From assembly GCA_964517795.1 (NCBI GenBank), contig CAZFDE010000059.1, forward strand, positions 1 through 16,489: a stretch of 16,489 bases of DNA, in the 5' to 3' direction. The first letter of the stretch is position 1, and each line of letters opens with the position of its first letter. The position numbers and the translations under genes were made by a program. Origin of the DNA: CAZFDE01 sp964517795 (lineage in GTDB: Bacteria; Planctomycetota; Phycisphaerae; Sedimentisphaerales; Anaerobacaceae). Positions 6,925 through 14,838 of this stretch are shown here, piece by piece. The notes below the pieces were generated by a model. That model ran no database searches. It saw only the letters and a program-made list of their open reading frames with translations, and was not told the DNA's origin.

Positions 6925-8187
6925 ATGAACAGGATGATTGCCGCAAGTTTTGTCATATTGGTACTGCTGAGTGGTACTGTGTGTTTAAAAGCCGAAAAAA
7001 CAAAGGAAGAAAAAAAGATGAATTCATTTGGCGATGATGTTGAATTTTTGAAAAAATACGTCGATGTAATTGTTCTAAGCAGTCCCGACGGCAAGGCCAA
7101 GACGGCTGTGGTCGGTGCCTATCAGGGCCGCATCATGACCAGCACCGCCGATGGTAACGACGGCATGAGTTTCGGCTGGATCAATTACGATCTGATCGAA
7201 TCCGGCAAAACGCTCGAACATATCAACCCATACGGCGGCGAGGAGCGATTCTGGATGGGCCCGGAAGGCGGTCAGTACGCGATCTACTTTGATAAGGGCG
7301 ATTCGTTCGAATTCAAAGATTGGCAAGTGCCGGCCTTTATCGATACCGAGCCGTTCGAGTTGGTTTCCAAGACCGGCGATTCGGCCGTTTTCAAACGCGA
7401 TGTTTCGATCACGAATTATTCGGGGACGAAATTCGACCTGAGGATCGATCGGACGGTGCGGTTATTGGATTCGGATAAGGTTTCCAAAATCATCGGTGTC
7501 GAAGTGCCCTCGAGTGTGAAGATGGTTGCGGTCGAATCTGAAAATAAGGTTACCAATACCGGCAAAGAGGCCTGGACCAAGGATAAAGGGCTGCTGTCGA
7601 TCTGGATTTTGTGCATGCTCAATCCCTCGCCGACGATGACGGTGGTGATTCCGTTTAAGGAAGGGCCTGAATCCGAATTGGGTCCGAAGGTTAACGATGC
7701 CTATTTCGGCAAGGTGCCCGCGGACCGGCTGATCGTCAGGGATAACGTGTTGTACTTCAAAGGCGACGGTACGATGCGGGGCAAGATCGGTATCTCGCCG
7801 CAGCGGGCCAAACCGTTTGCCGGCAGTTATGATAAAAAGGCCAAGGTGTTGACGCTGGTGAATTATACGCTGCCCGAGGGGGTGACCGATTATGTCAATT
7901 CGATGTGGGAAGTGCAGAAAAAACCCTACGCCGGCGATGTCGTCAATTCCTATAACGATGGCCCCCCGGAACCGGGTGCCAGGCCCTTAGGGCCGTTTTA
8001 CGAACTGGAAACCTCGTCGCCTGCACTGGCGCTGCAACCCGGCGAATCGGCCGGCCACGTTCATCGGACGATGCATTTTGTCGGCAAAGGCAAAGACCTG
8101 AATCCGATCACCGAGAAAACGCTTGGTGTCAAAATCAAAGAGATTAAAATGGCATTTGAATCTGGCAAAGATACAACCGAAGATTAA
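6925..8187 (+). CDS. Exported DUF6786-like protein, probably carbohydrate-related
   Basis: The 420-residue protein has an N-terminal signal peptide (MNRMIAASFVILVLLSGTVC). A Cys at residue 20 is suggestive of a lipoprotein, but the lipobox is not canonical. The mature part carries blocks such as INPYGGEERFWMGPEGGQ, DTEPFELVSK and MWEVQKKPYAGDVVNSYNDG, which I recognise as the DUF6786 type found in planctomycetes and Bacteroidetes. That family is generally taken as having a beta-sandwich like aldose mutarotases, but no reaction is established and no catalytic residues can be assigned here. Start ATG 6925 is supported by GGAG (6913-6916) eight bases upstream. It follows the E2-like gene by 41 bases with no promoter visible between, so the two are probably co-transcribed. 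Acidic/basic C-terminal tail (ESGKDTTED) is unremarkable. Confidence 0.82.
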   Translation: MNRMIAASFVILVLLSGTVCLKAEKTKEEKKMNSFGDDVEFLKKYVDVIVLSSPDGKAKTAVVGAYQGRIMTSTADGNDGMSFGWINYDLIESGKTLEHINPYGGEERFWMGPEGGQYAIYFDKGDSFEFKDWQVPAFIDTEPFELVSKTGDSAVFKRDVSITNYSGTKFDLRIDRTVRLLDSDKVSKIIGVEVPSSVKMVAVESENKVTNTGKEAWTKDKGLLSIWILCMLNPSPTMTVVIPFKEGPESELGPKVNDAYFGKVPADRLIVRDNVLYFKGDGTMRGKIGISPQRAKPFAGSYDKKAKVLTLVNYTLPEGVTDYVNSMWEVQKKPYAGDVVNSYNDGPPEPGARPLGPFYELETSSPALALQPGESAGHVHRTMHFVGKGKDLNPITEKTLGVKIKEIKMAFESGKDTTED

Positions 8188-8255
8188 AGAGTTCGCACAG
8201 GTTTGGTGTGTCGTTTTTTGGCGGGGGTTATGCGTTGTGGCAGCGGTATCCGGCT

Positions 8256-8663
8256 TTACTTTTCGTAAGTCCCGCGCGTATAACATAACCCGTTATAAAC
8301 GACCAAGGGCGGCAAGACGGTGATCAGATAGGCGATGACACCGCGGATCGGCCATTGTTCGAAGTTTTCCAGCAGCAGGGCGATGATAACGCCGGCGGCG
8401 GTCAGGACCAGTGCCGCGGCGACGGCCGCAAAGGAAATTCTTTTCGTGATATAAATCTCAAAGTCGCCCAGCAGCAAGCCGGCGGTATTGACCAGGGTTA
8501 TTTTCCAAAGGGTTTCAAGAATGATGCTGCCTTGATCGTTGTTGCTGAGCCAAGTTACGGCTGTTACCATCACAAGCACCACGCAGAGAATAAACTGGAT
8601 CAAGCCTTTTAAGATGTACCATTTCGCATTCATTTTTTGCAAGGTTTTGAATGGATCTTCCAT
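8256..8663 (-). CDS. Small integral membrane protein, four predicted helices, function unknown
   Basis: From the ATG at 8663 this encodes 135 residues with four hydrophobic segments: ILKGLIQFILCVVLVMVTAV, IILETLWKITLVNTAGLLLG, FAAVAAALVLTAAGVIIALL and GVIAYLITVLPPLVVYNGL. A short basic/acidic N-terminus (MEDPFKTLQKMNAK) suggests it lies in the cytoplasm. I do not recognise the family. The reading frame extends upstream to an ATG at 8705, but that would overlap the promoter boxes; the 8663 start has AAGG five bases before it. A Met at 8633 is a further option, because the predicted transcription start is very close to 8663. It lies downstream of the mannosidase on the same strand with a 113-base gap and its own promoter, so any functional link is uncertain. 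Confidence 0.72.
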   Translation of the reverse strand: MEDPFKTLQKMNAKWYILKGLIQFILCVVLVMVTAVTWLSNNDQGSIILETLWKITLVNTAGLLLGDFEIYITKRISFAAVAAALVLTAAGVIIALLLENFEQWPIRGVIAYLITVLPPLVVYNGLCYTRGTYEK

Positions 8664-8676
8664 GAAACCTTGCAAA

Positions 8677-8705
8677 ATTATACCACCCAAAACTACTCCA
8701 TGCAA
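8677..8705 (-). promoter_or_regulatory. Sigma70-type promoter of the small membrane protein gene
   Basis: On the minus strand TTGCAT (8705-8700), 17 bases, then TATAAT (8682-8677). Predicted start is near 8670, only about seven bases before ATG 8663, so the mRNA would be almost leaderless unless ATG 8633 is used. Confidence 0.55.
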
Positions 8706-8776
8706 CGCATAACTGCTTATAAAATAAAATAGTTATTTGAACATCTTTTTCAGGGACGACGAAATAGACTCACAGG

Positions 8777-11700
8777 TCAAACGTTGATTCGCAGCGTAAC
8801 AATCTCATAAGGACGCACAGGTAGAGTAATCTGGCTATCCTGGTGATCGATCTTATCAAGGTTTCTTTCGAGCAAATTGGTGCGGCTGCATTTCTTGATC
8901 GTAAAACCGGTTTTGATCGTTACCGGCCCGCGCCAGCCCATAGCTTCGTAGAATCGTACGATCATGCCGTTACCGTCCTGGGCGGTTTTGATTGTTTCGA
9001 TCACGATATTCGGATCGGGTGACTGCACGAGGCTCAGCGGCTGAGCGATATCTTGATTGGGCTCGGCATTTTCACCGCAATAGAGCATCAACGGATCATT
9101 CAATGCATAGGCCTGTCGGATCGTTTCTTCGTTCCATGGCCCGATGTGCGGCAGCAGGCTGTATGCGAATCGATGTTCGCCCTGATCGGCATCCTTATCC
9201 GGCTGGGTCGTACCGCGAAGCAGGCTGATGCGCATGAGGCCATCCTTGATATCGTGGCCGTACTTGCAGTCGTTGAGCAGGCTGACACCGTAATTGCCCT
9301 CGCTCAGATCCACCCATTTTTGGGCGCATACCTCGAACCGGGCGAAATCGGCCTTTCGGTTGCGATGTGTTGTGCGCTGGATATTGCCCCATTGAATTTC
9401 ATAGGTGGCCTGGCGTGCGAGAATGTCAACGCCGAATGCCGCTTTAAGCAGGGTGTGTTTTTCGTGCCAGTCGATATGGGTATCAAAATCGATCCGCCTG
9501 CCGGTTGCATTGATCGAAATGGTTTGAGTATAACGGCTCTTGAGAATCTGCCGTTCGATTTTTAAGGTTGCACGGATAGGGCCGGATTCGACGACCTCGA
9601 CCGATCGGGCCGGTTCGGCCAGCCACATCTTTTCCTCGAAATATACCTCGATATCCCATGCGTTCCAACTCAGCGGACGGTCCTGAAAGGCCTGGAACTG
9701 ATTGGCGATTTGATCATCCCGCAGAACCTCTCGGCCCGCATCTTTATCGAAGATACGCGTGATATCGCCGGCGTCGTTCAATTCGATCCGCAGATGATCA
9801 TTTTCCAGTTGCTGTGGTTCTGCGATCAGCGTGGTTTCATTTAATTCGGGTTTTAATTCGTTTGCGGTCTTATAAACGGGCACGATCGAATAAGGCGGCA
9901 GCTTATGGCCGTGGATCAGCGTTCCGTCATCGATGGGCTGAACCGCCAGGTGCCGATCGGCAGCCTCCTGCAACGATTCATTGTCGTTTACAGGTTCACA
10001 ATACAGCAGCGGGTCTTGTCGGGCGAAACTCGTGGGATTAACGATCAGCATATTACATTGCAGCCTGGCACTAATGGTTTTCAGGGCATTTTCTTTAATG
10101 CTTTGGGCAATCTGTTCGATCTGAGCGTATTGTTCCAACGATTCGTCGTAAACATCCCCAATGCTGCTGCCCGGCAGGATATCATGAAACTGATTCAGGC
10201 ACAGCAGCCGCCATGCCGTTTGAAGCTGATCGTACGGATATTCAAACGTTTTATCCAATTGGTTTGCTGCAGTCGCCAAAAATTCCACATCGTGCAGCAG
10301 GAATTCGCATTTGCGGTTCGCCTTTTTATTTCGGGCCTGGGTGGTGTAAACCCCTCGATGCGCTTCAAAATACAGCTCATCATTCCAGACCGGCAGCTTG
10401 TCACCGTACTTTTGATTAAGTGTTTCGAAGAAGTCAATGGCTTTGCTGTGGTGAACCTGCGGCATGCCGGGGAAATTTTCGAGCGTTTGTATGGTGTCGA
10501 GCATTTTTGACGTTGGGCCGCCGCCGCCGTCGCCGTGGCCGAAAATATGTACCATGTCCTGCTGCACATCCTTTTGCCGGAAGGTGATCCACTGCTGCAT
10601 CAATTCATGGGGGGTAGCCCGGCCGTTATACAAATACCCCTGACCTTGTTTATCCGGTGCGGGTGCAATGTGAGTCAATACGCGGGTGCCGTCCAAACCC
10701 TGCCACCAGAAACTTTGATCTTCCGGCAGGTTATATTGATTCCAGAACAGCTTGGCCGTGAAAAAATAATCCATGTCGGCTTGCTTGATCAATTGCGGCA
10801 GTGTCCAGCAAAATCCGAACGTGTCCACCAGCCAAAGGACCGGCGAATCGGCGCCGGGCCCGAAATGTTCGGTGAAAAACTGCCGCCCTAAAAGTAATTG
10901 GCGAACCAGTGCTTCGGGTCCGGAGACATTGCAGTCGGATTCCACCCACATTCCGCCGATCGGTTCCCAGCGGCCTTCGGTGACTTTTTGTTTAATTTGC
11001 TCGAACAGCCTGGGATGGTCCTGTCGAACATACTCGTATAATTGGGGCTGACTCTGCGTAAAAAAGAAGTCGTCATATTCTTCCATGAGGCGAAAAATGG
11101 TGGAGAATGTTCGGCCGCATTTGTATCTGGTCTGATTCAAGTTCCACAACCAGGCCACATCGATATGCGAGTGCCCGATGGCGTAAGTGTTCACATCCAA
11201 CGGTTTACCGCATGACGGGATTTGTTGGGCGAGCCTTTCATGGACGGCGGGTACACTGTTGTAAAACCGATCGTCGAACGGCTCACGCAAGTCCAGTTGT
11301 AAAAACGCTTCATCAAGGGCGACCAGCAGTTTCCATTTTTCGGTGCTGGCGGGTGACATTTCGTTGATCGATTCGAGGGTGACCCGGGCCAGGCGGACAA
11401 ATTGCCGGGTGGGCCGATCGATCTCGACCAGCTCAGCGGGCGGAAACCGAAGATAGATGCCGCCGTGCTGTTCAAAGTGGTCATCGCGACCGGTCCAGGT
11501 ATGCAGCGCTAAATCATGCGATTGGTCGTCGGCATATTTGGCATCCAGGTGAATCTCGCGATGGTTGCGGTTGATCCCGCAGACGGCCTGTCCGTCGATG
11601 TACGCCAGTGCCTCCGGCCACATTCCGTTATCCATCCCCTCGAAACGAACGAATACCGCCCACGATGTCTTCGATCCAACCGAGGGAGGTATTGAAAATT

Positions 11701-11929
11701 GACTGCGTAATGTCAGATGGCAATTCGGCTGCGTCCAATACAGGTCCATGTCGGCCTGTTTGAAATTATTGTTCTGTATCGAGCCATCGATCAAGGGCTT
11801 GTCTGTTTCGCTGGTGTGCTGAATGTATCGGTACGGTTCAAGCAACAATCGTTGGCGATAGACCAGGGAGTTAATAACATCAAGATATTTCGTCAGTTTC
11901 TCAATCGTAAAGTAAAGATCGCTTTTCAT
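8777..11929 (-). CDS. GH38 alpha-mannosidase
   Basis: This 1050-residue enzyme hydrolyses alpha-mannosides with retention, using a zinc ion. An N-terminal domain (about 1-240) precedes the GH38 catalytic domain, which opens with AIGHSHIDVAWLW; His255 and Asp257 fit the zinc-binding H-x-D. WLVDTFGF contains the predicted nucleophile Asp369, 112 residues after Asp257, the same spacing as Asp92 to Asp204 in fly Golgi mannosidase II. GRWEPIGGMWVESDCN and FGHGDGGGGPT (His465) are further family blocks. The remaining about 450 residues form the beta-sandwich domains. Length matches bacterial GH38 enzymes. No signal peptide is present, so it acts on imported oligosaccharides in the cytoplasm. AGGGTG lies about ten bases before the ATG. 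It is the second gene of an operon, 31 bases after the UroD-like gene, facing away from a sugar-type regulator. Linkage specificity cannot be read from the sequence. Confidence 0.96.
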   Translation of the reverse strand: MKSDLYFTIEKLTKYLDVINSLVYRQRLLLEPYRYIQHTSETDKPLIDGSIQNNNFKQADMDLYWTQPNCHLTLRSQFSIPPSVGSKTSWAVFVRFEGMDNGMWPEALAYIDGQAVCGINRNHREIHLDAKYADDQSHDLALHTWTGRDDHFEQHGGIYLRFPPAELVEIDRPTRQFVRLARVTLESINEMSPASTEKWKLLVALDEAFLQLDLREPFDDRFYNSVPAVHERLAQQIPSCGKPLDVNTYAIGHSHIDVAWLWNLNQTRYKCGRTFSTIFRLMEEYDDFFFTQSQPQLYEYVRQDHPRLFEQIKQKVTEGRWEPIGGMWVESDCNVSGPEALVRQLLLGRQFFTEHFGPGADSPVLWLVDTFGFCWTLPQLIKQADMDYFFTAKLFWNQYNLPEDQSFWWQGLDGTRVLTHIAPAPDKQGQGYLYNGRATPHELMQQWITFRQKDVQQDMVHIFGHGDGGGGPTSKMLDTIQTLENFPGMPQVHHSKAIDFFETLNQKYGDKLPVWNDELYFEAHRGVYTTQARNKKANRKCEFLLHDVEFLATAANQLDKTFEYPYDQLQTAWRLLCLNQFHDILPGSSIGDVYDESLEQYAQIEQIAQSIKENALKTISARLQCNMLIVNPTSFARQDPLLYCEPVNDNESLQEAADRHLAVQPIDDGTLIHGHKLPPYSIVPVYKTANELKPELNETTLIAEPQQLENDHLRIELNDAGDITRIFDKDAGREVLRDDQIANQFQAFQDRPLSWNAWDIEVYFEEKMWLAEPARSVEVVESGPIRATLKIERQILKSRYTQTISINATGRRIDFDTHIDWHEKHTLLKAAFGVDILARQATYEIQWGNIQRTTHRNRKADFARFEVCAQKWVDLSEGNYGVSLLNDCKYGHDIKDGLMRISLLRGTTQPDKDADQGEHRFAYSLLPHIGPWNEETIRQAYALNDPLMLYCGENAEPNQDIAQPLSLVQSPDPNIVIETIKTAQDGNGMIVRFYEAMGWRGPVTIKTGFTIKKCSRTNLLERNLDKIDHQDSQITLPVRPYEIVTLRINV

Positions 11930-11960
11930 ATTGTATTTTCACCCTATTGAAATGAAATCG

Positions 11961-13031
11961 TTAAATTGCATCCGTTTCTTGTATACGAATTTCCTGGGCG
12001 GCCCGGACCATTGCCAGATATCCTTCGATCGGGACGTAATCAGGGATCGAATTGCCCGATCCCAAGGCATACCCCTTGGCTTTCCGGCGAAACCGGGTGC
12101 CTGCCTCGAGGACTTGGTTAAAGATATCGTCGGGTTTGTGCCGGCATAACAGATCCACATCGACCCCGCCGAATAATCCAATCCGGTCGCCATAATCATC
12201 GACCCACTTATCATAAGCGCAGATCGCATCTTCATTGGAATGCTTTGCGTCGATCCCGGCCTCAACGGCATCGTCCATCACCTCGAAAATGCAGCCGCAA
12301 CTGTGCCAGAGAAACGGCAGGCCCGCATCGTGGATCAGTTGTATCACGCGTTTATATTGCGGGATGATATGTTCGCGAATCACATGCGGCGAGGTCAGCG
12401 TTCCACTTTTAAAGCCCAAATCGTCTCCGAACCGGCACACACAATAAATATCCGAATAGCGTTTGAGAAATTCCCGCCATATTTCGACCATCAGGTCACC
12501 GATCTTGCGGAATACATCCGCAAAAAGCTGCGGATCGTCCGCCTGCATATACGCCAGTTGCTCTAATCCGACCAGGTCTTCGCTGAGTTCGAAGACGCCG
12601 TTACCCACGCCGCCGATGGCTTTCATGCCTTGCGGCATGGCATTTCGCAGGGCGGATAACAATCGGTCTGCCCGCTGCCAATACAATCGTGGGATATCGT
12701 CCCATGGGTATGAATCAAAATCTTTGCGTGACTGGATCGGCCCGGGTGCCTGGCCCAAAATCGCCTTGCCGCCGTCAGGTAATGCCAGAATGATGGCGGC
12801 CTCATAAGAGATCGTGTCGTATGTCATTTCCCGGTAGAACCGGCAGAACTGTCGCGTCCATTCGGCTAAATCCGCATCGTTGCCTTGGAACAGATCCGCG
12901 AACCGATGGTCGAGGATTTTTTCCATGATCTGCGGGCTGATGATATGCTCATAGAGCGGTAACCGCGTCGGCCTTTTATTACGGGCCGCATCCACGATAT
13001 GCGAATAATCCGGTTCGAATTCGGTTGTCAT
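11961..13031 (-). CDS. UroD/MtaA-like (uroporphyrinogen decarboxylase-family) protein, putative methyltransferase
   Basis: The product (356 residues from ATG 13031; 359 from ATG 13040) has the TIM-barrel UroD family pattern. In the middle it carries LPFLWHSCGCIFEVMDDAVEAG; numbered from 13040, His246-x-Cys248-x-Cys250. An H-x-C pair at this point is the zinc site of MtaA/MtbA-type corrinoid methyltransferases and is absent from true heme-pathway UroD, so this is a methyltransferase-branch paralogue, as is common in planctomycetes and Lentisphaerae. The later block FGGVDVDLLCRHKPDDI holds another Cys that could be the third ligand. Start 13031 is preferred: AGGA lies eight bases before it, whereas the ATG at 13040 has AGG directly abutting it. 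It is the first gene of the operon with the GH38 mannosidase. No corrinoid protein is nearby, so the methyl donor and acceptor are unknown. Confidence 0.85.
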   Translation of the reverse strand: MTTEFEPDYSHIVDAARNKRPTRLPLYEHIISPQIMEKILDHRFADLFQGNDADLAEWTRQFCRFYREMTYDTISYEAAIILALPDGGKAILGQAPGPIQSRKDFDSYPWDDIPRLYWQRADRLLSALRNAMPQGMKAIGGVGNGVFELSEDLVGLEQLAYMQADDPQLFADVFRKIGDLMVEIWREFLKRYSDIYCVCRFGDDLGFKSGTLTSPHVIREHIIPQYKRVIQLIHDAGLPFLWHSCGCIFEVMDDAVEAGIDAKHSNEDAICAYDKWVDDYGDRIGLFGGVDVDLLCRHKPDDIFNQVLEAGTRFRRKAKGYALGSGNSIPDYVPIEGYLAMVRAAQEIRIQETDAI

Positions 13032-13087
13032 CGCGGTCATCCTAAAACAAGTAACCCAATGGGATCTCTACAAATCATAAAAACGAC

Positions 13088-13095
13088 TTGTACAA
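13088..13095. promoter_or_regulatory. Palindrome TTGTACAA, candidate operator upstream of the UroD-mannosidase operon
   Basis: A perfect 8-base palindrome about 50-57 bases before the operon start codons. An identical copy lies at 13294-13301 on the regulator's promoter. The half-site TTGTAC is also the half-site of the Bacillus subtilis AraR operator (ATTTGTACGTACAAAT), and AraR has the same GntR-plus-LacI-sensor architecture as the adjacent regulator. Binding is inference. Confidence 0.45.
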
Positions 13096-13262
13096 CATCT
13101 TGAATAACATATAGATATAAACCCTCTATCCTAAGCCCCCAAAATTTTAATTCAATCAAAAAACTTGCTGTTCCCATAAAAAACGTCATTGAGCGGCCTG
13201 AACTAAGGCATCATCATTATTTATTATAACGAAAAAATTTTCAAATAGAAGTGCAATCTGTC

Positions 13263-13290
13263 TTGCAAGGTGTGTGTTTGTGAATATAAT
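13263..13290 (+). promoter_or_regulatory. Sigma70-type promoter of the GntR/LacI-type regulator
   Basis: TTGCAA (13263-13268), 16 bases, TATAAT (13285-13290); predicted start near 13297, inside the TTGTACAA palindrome. An alternative pair is TTGTGA (13278-13283) with TATAAT (13302-13307) and an 18-base spacer, which would place the palindrome in the spacer. Either geometry fits autorepression. The rest of the 13041-13335 gap is AT-rich with no gene. Confidence 0.55.
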
Positions 13291-13293
13291 ATT

Positions 13294-13301
13294 TTGTACA
13301 A
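13294..13301. promoter_or_regulatory. Palindrome TTGTACAA, candidate autoregulatory operator
   Basis: Second copy of the 8-base palindrome seen at 13088-13095. It overlaps the predicted transcription start or lies between the promoter boxes of the regulator gene. Confidence 0.45.
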
Positions 13302-13335
13302 TATAATAGATGTGAAATTGTATAGGAACTGTCAT

Positions 13336-14481
13336 ATGGAAATCAACTTAAAAGACAAGATCCAGATCAACCGCCGGATTGGCCATCGCAAAACTTTTTA
13401 TGAGCAGCTCAGCCGACAGATTCACAAGTGGATCGTCGATGAAAAGATCCCGGCCGGCACACCGCTGCCGCGTGTGACGAAAATGGCAGAACAACTCGAT
13501 CTGAATTACCGAACCATCAAGGCCGCCATGGAAATTCTCGACGAGCAGGGCGTGATCATCAATAAGCCCAACCGCCAGGCGGTTGTGGCGATCGGCAATC
13601 CCAACCAGATCAGTCAGGCCAAACGCTACATGATCGCCTATACGCGTGTTCAGGCTGACCCGTTTTGCGTTTCCATCCAGCAGGGCATTCAGGAGTTTGT
13701 CAATGAGAACGATATTGACTGCATTCTGCTCGATTCGGTGGGCAGCTTCGGTTTACTGCTGCAGAACCTGGCCCATCCGCCGACGAATGTGGATGCGATT
13801 TTGACGTTACCCTTTGAGAACGCCGAATATATCGAAGCGATCCGCCAGTTACTGGAAAAAGGCAAAGAGATCATCTTTATCGACCGTTATATCGAACAGC
13901 TCGAAGTCAGCTCGGTCACCGCGGATCATTTTACCGGGGCCTATCTAGCGACCCGGCATTTACTGCAGGAACATAAGATGCCGGTCTATCACATCTGTAT
14001 CGATACCAAGCTGACCTCGACCCGCAACTGGATTCGCGGCTGGTCGGAAGCGATGAAAGAGCACAGCTATTTTGATATTGATCATTACAAACTGGCGATC
14101 GATATCGAATCTTTCAAAGGTCCCTCCAGAACGGACAACACCGAACAGAATATTCGGCTGGCCGAGACATTTTTTGAAATGCATCCGAACGACGAAAAAT
14201 ATTGTATTTTTGCCGGCAACGATTATGCCGCCCGTGGTATATACATGGTCGCCCAGAAAAAGGGGCTTAAAGTCGGTCGCGATATCTTTATGGTCGGCTT
14301 CGGCGATTTGCCTTTGGCGAGACAGTTAGGGGTTCCGTTATCCACGGTGGATCAGAATTCCCATTTAGTCGGGTATGAGGCGGCCAAATTGGTCTTCGAG
14401 CGTCTGAGCGGATTGCTTCCAAAGCATGTCCATCGGGTGGTGCCGGTCGAACTCAAGATCCGCCAGAGCAGCCTGAGTTAG
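13336..14481 (+). CDS. GntR-type HTH regulator with LacI-like periplasmic-binding sensor domain (AraR-like architecture)
   Basis: The 381-residue cytoplasmic regulator starts at ATG 13336, which has AGGAA seven bases upstream; the longer frame from 13270 runs through the promoter and is rejected. Residues about 18-85 form a GntR winged helix: FYEQLSRQIHKWIVDEKIPAG, LPRVTKMAEQLDLNYRTIKAAM and EILDEQGVII. From about residue 98 onward is a LacI/PBP1-type effector domain, with IIFIDRYIE, ATRHLLQEH, FAGNDYAARG and the C-terminal FMVGFGDLPLARQLGVPLSTVDQ. Such hybrids, like Bacillus AraR, usually repress and are released by a sugar. It is divergent from the UroD-GH38 operon, so a mannose-containing ligand is a reasonable guess. 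The same palindrome lies on its own promoter and before the operon. No phosphorylation or membrane domain is present. Confidence 0.93.
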   Translation: MEINLKDKIQINRRIGHRKTFYEQLSRQIHKWIVDEKIPAGTPLPRVTKMAEQLDLNYRTIKAAMEILDEQGVIINKPNRQAVVAIGNPNQISQAKRYMIAYTRVQADPFCVSIQQGIQEFVNENDIDCILLDSVGSFGLLLQNLAHPPTNVDAILTLPFENAEYIEAIRQLLEKGKEIIFIDRYIEQLEVSSVTADHFTGAYLATRHLLQEHKMPVYHICIDTKLTSTRNWIRGWSEAMKEHSYFDIDHYKLAIDIESFKGPSRTDNTEQNIRLAETFFEMHPNDEKYCIFAGNDYAARGIYMVAQKKGLKVGRDIFMVGFGDLPLARQLGVPLSTVDQNSHLVGYEAAKLVFERLSGLLPKHVHRVVPVELKIRQSSLS

Positions 14482-14603
14482 TATATGGCTAAAAATAATC
14501 CATAACTACTTTAAATAAAAGCTGGCTTTCTGGCATCGGCGGTATTAACATACCAGCTCCTAAAATCATTTTGGGTTATCTTGGTTTTGGCTAATTTTGA
14601 CTG

Positions 14604-14621
14604 CTGCCCAAGGGCAGTTTT
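14604..14621 (+). terminator. Candidate terminator hairpin of the regulator gene
   Basis: CTGCCC (14604-14609), loop AA, GGGCAG (14612-14617), then TTTTG. Stem is six GC-rich pairs. It lies 122 bases after the regulator stop, which is farther than usual, and the T-tract is short. Confidence 0.4.
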
Positions 14622-14643
14622 GAGTTGTGAGTTTTGAGTCTGG

Positions 14644-14663
14644 ATTCCCGCCTGCGCGGGAAT
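14644..14663. repeat. ATTCCCGC-CTGC-GCGGGAAT hairpin repeat
   Basis: A perfect 8-bp stem with a 4-base loop, flanked by TGG and GACA. This form (TGGATTCCCGC...GCGGGAATGAC) is a dispersed palindromic repeat in noncoding DNA of many bacteria, best known as the Neisseria dRS3 type. Only one copy is in the window. Confidence 0.65.
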
Positions 14664-14750
14664 GACACGAAAGGTGAAAAGTTAAAGCTCAAAGGGTAAA
14701 ACTGCGGAGCCTGCTTGGCAGGACCGATTTAAATGGTGGGCGGTGCCGAC

Positions 14751-14838
14751 CCTGCATTTTCGTTACTCGGGTCCCGGTATTCGATTCGCGCGAACCTGAA
14801 GGTTCACCTACATTTTGGTACTCGGGTCTCGGTTCTTC
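14751..14838 (+). repeat. Degenerate direct repeat of about 32 bases, two units
   Basis: Unit 1 (14751-14783) and unit 2 (14807-14838) share CATTTT, TACTCGGGTC and CGG in order, with one base gap and a few substitutions. A GAACC-TGAA-GGTTC hairpin (14792-14805) lies between them. Confidence 0.6.

Noticed and set aside
8706..8776. ATAACT...AGTTAT inverted repeat as terminator of the mannosidase operon
   Set aside because: Only six A/T-rich pairs with a 16-base loop; too weak to support.
9053..10510. Plus-strand frames of 170 and 201 residues opposite the mannosidase (9053-9565, 9905-10510)
   Set aside because: Antisense shadows of a GC-rich, clearly conserved GH38 gene; no start signals and no domain similarity.
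11961..13031. Heme-pathway uroporphyrinogen decarboxylase (HemE)
   Set aside because: The HSCGC motif and operon context fit the MtaA-like branch; no other heme gene is near.
13270..13335. N-terminal extension of the regulator from 13270
   Set aside because: It overlaps both -10 boxes and the palindrome; ATG 13336 has AGGAA upstream.
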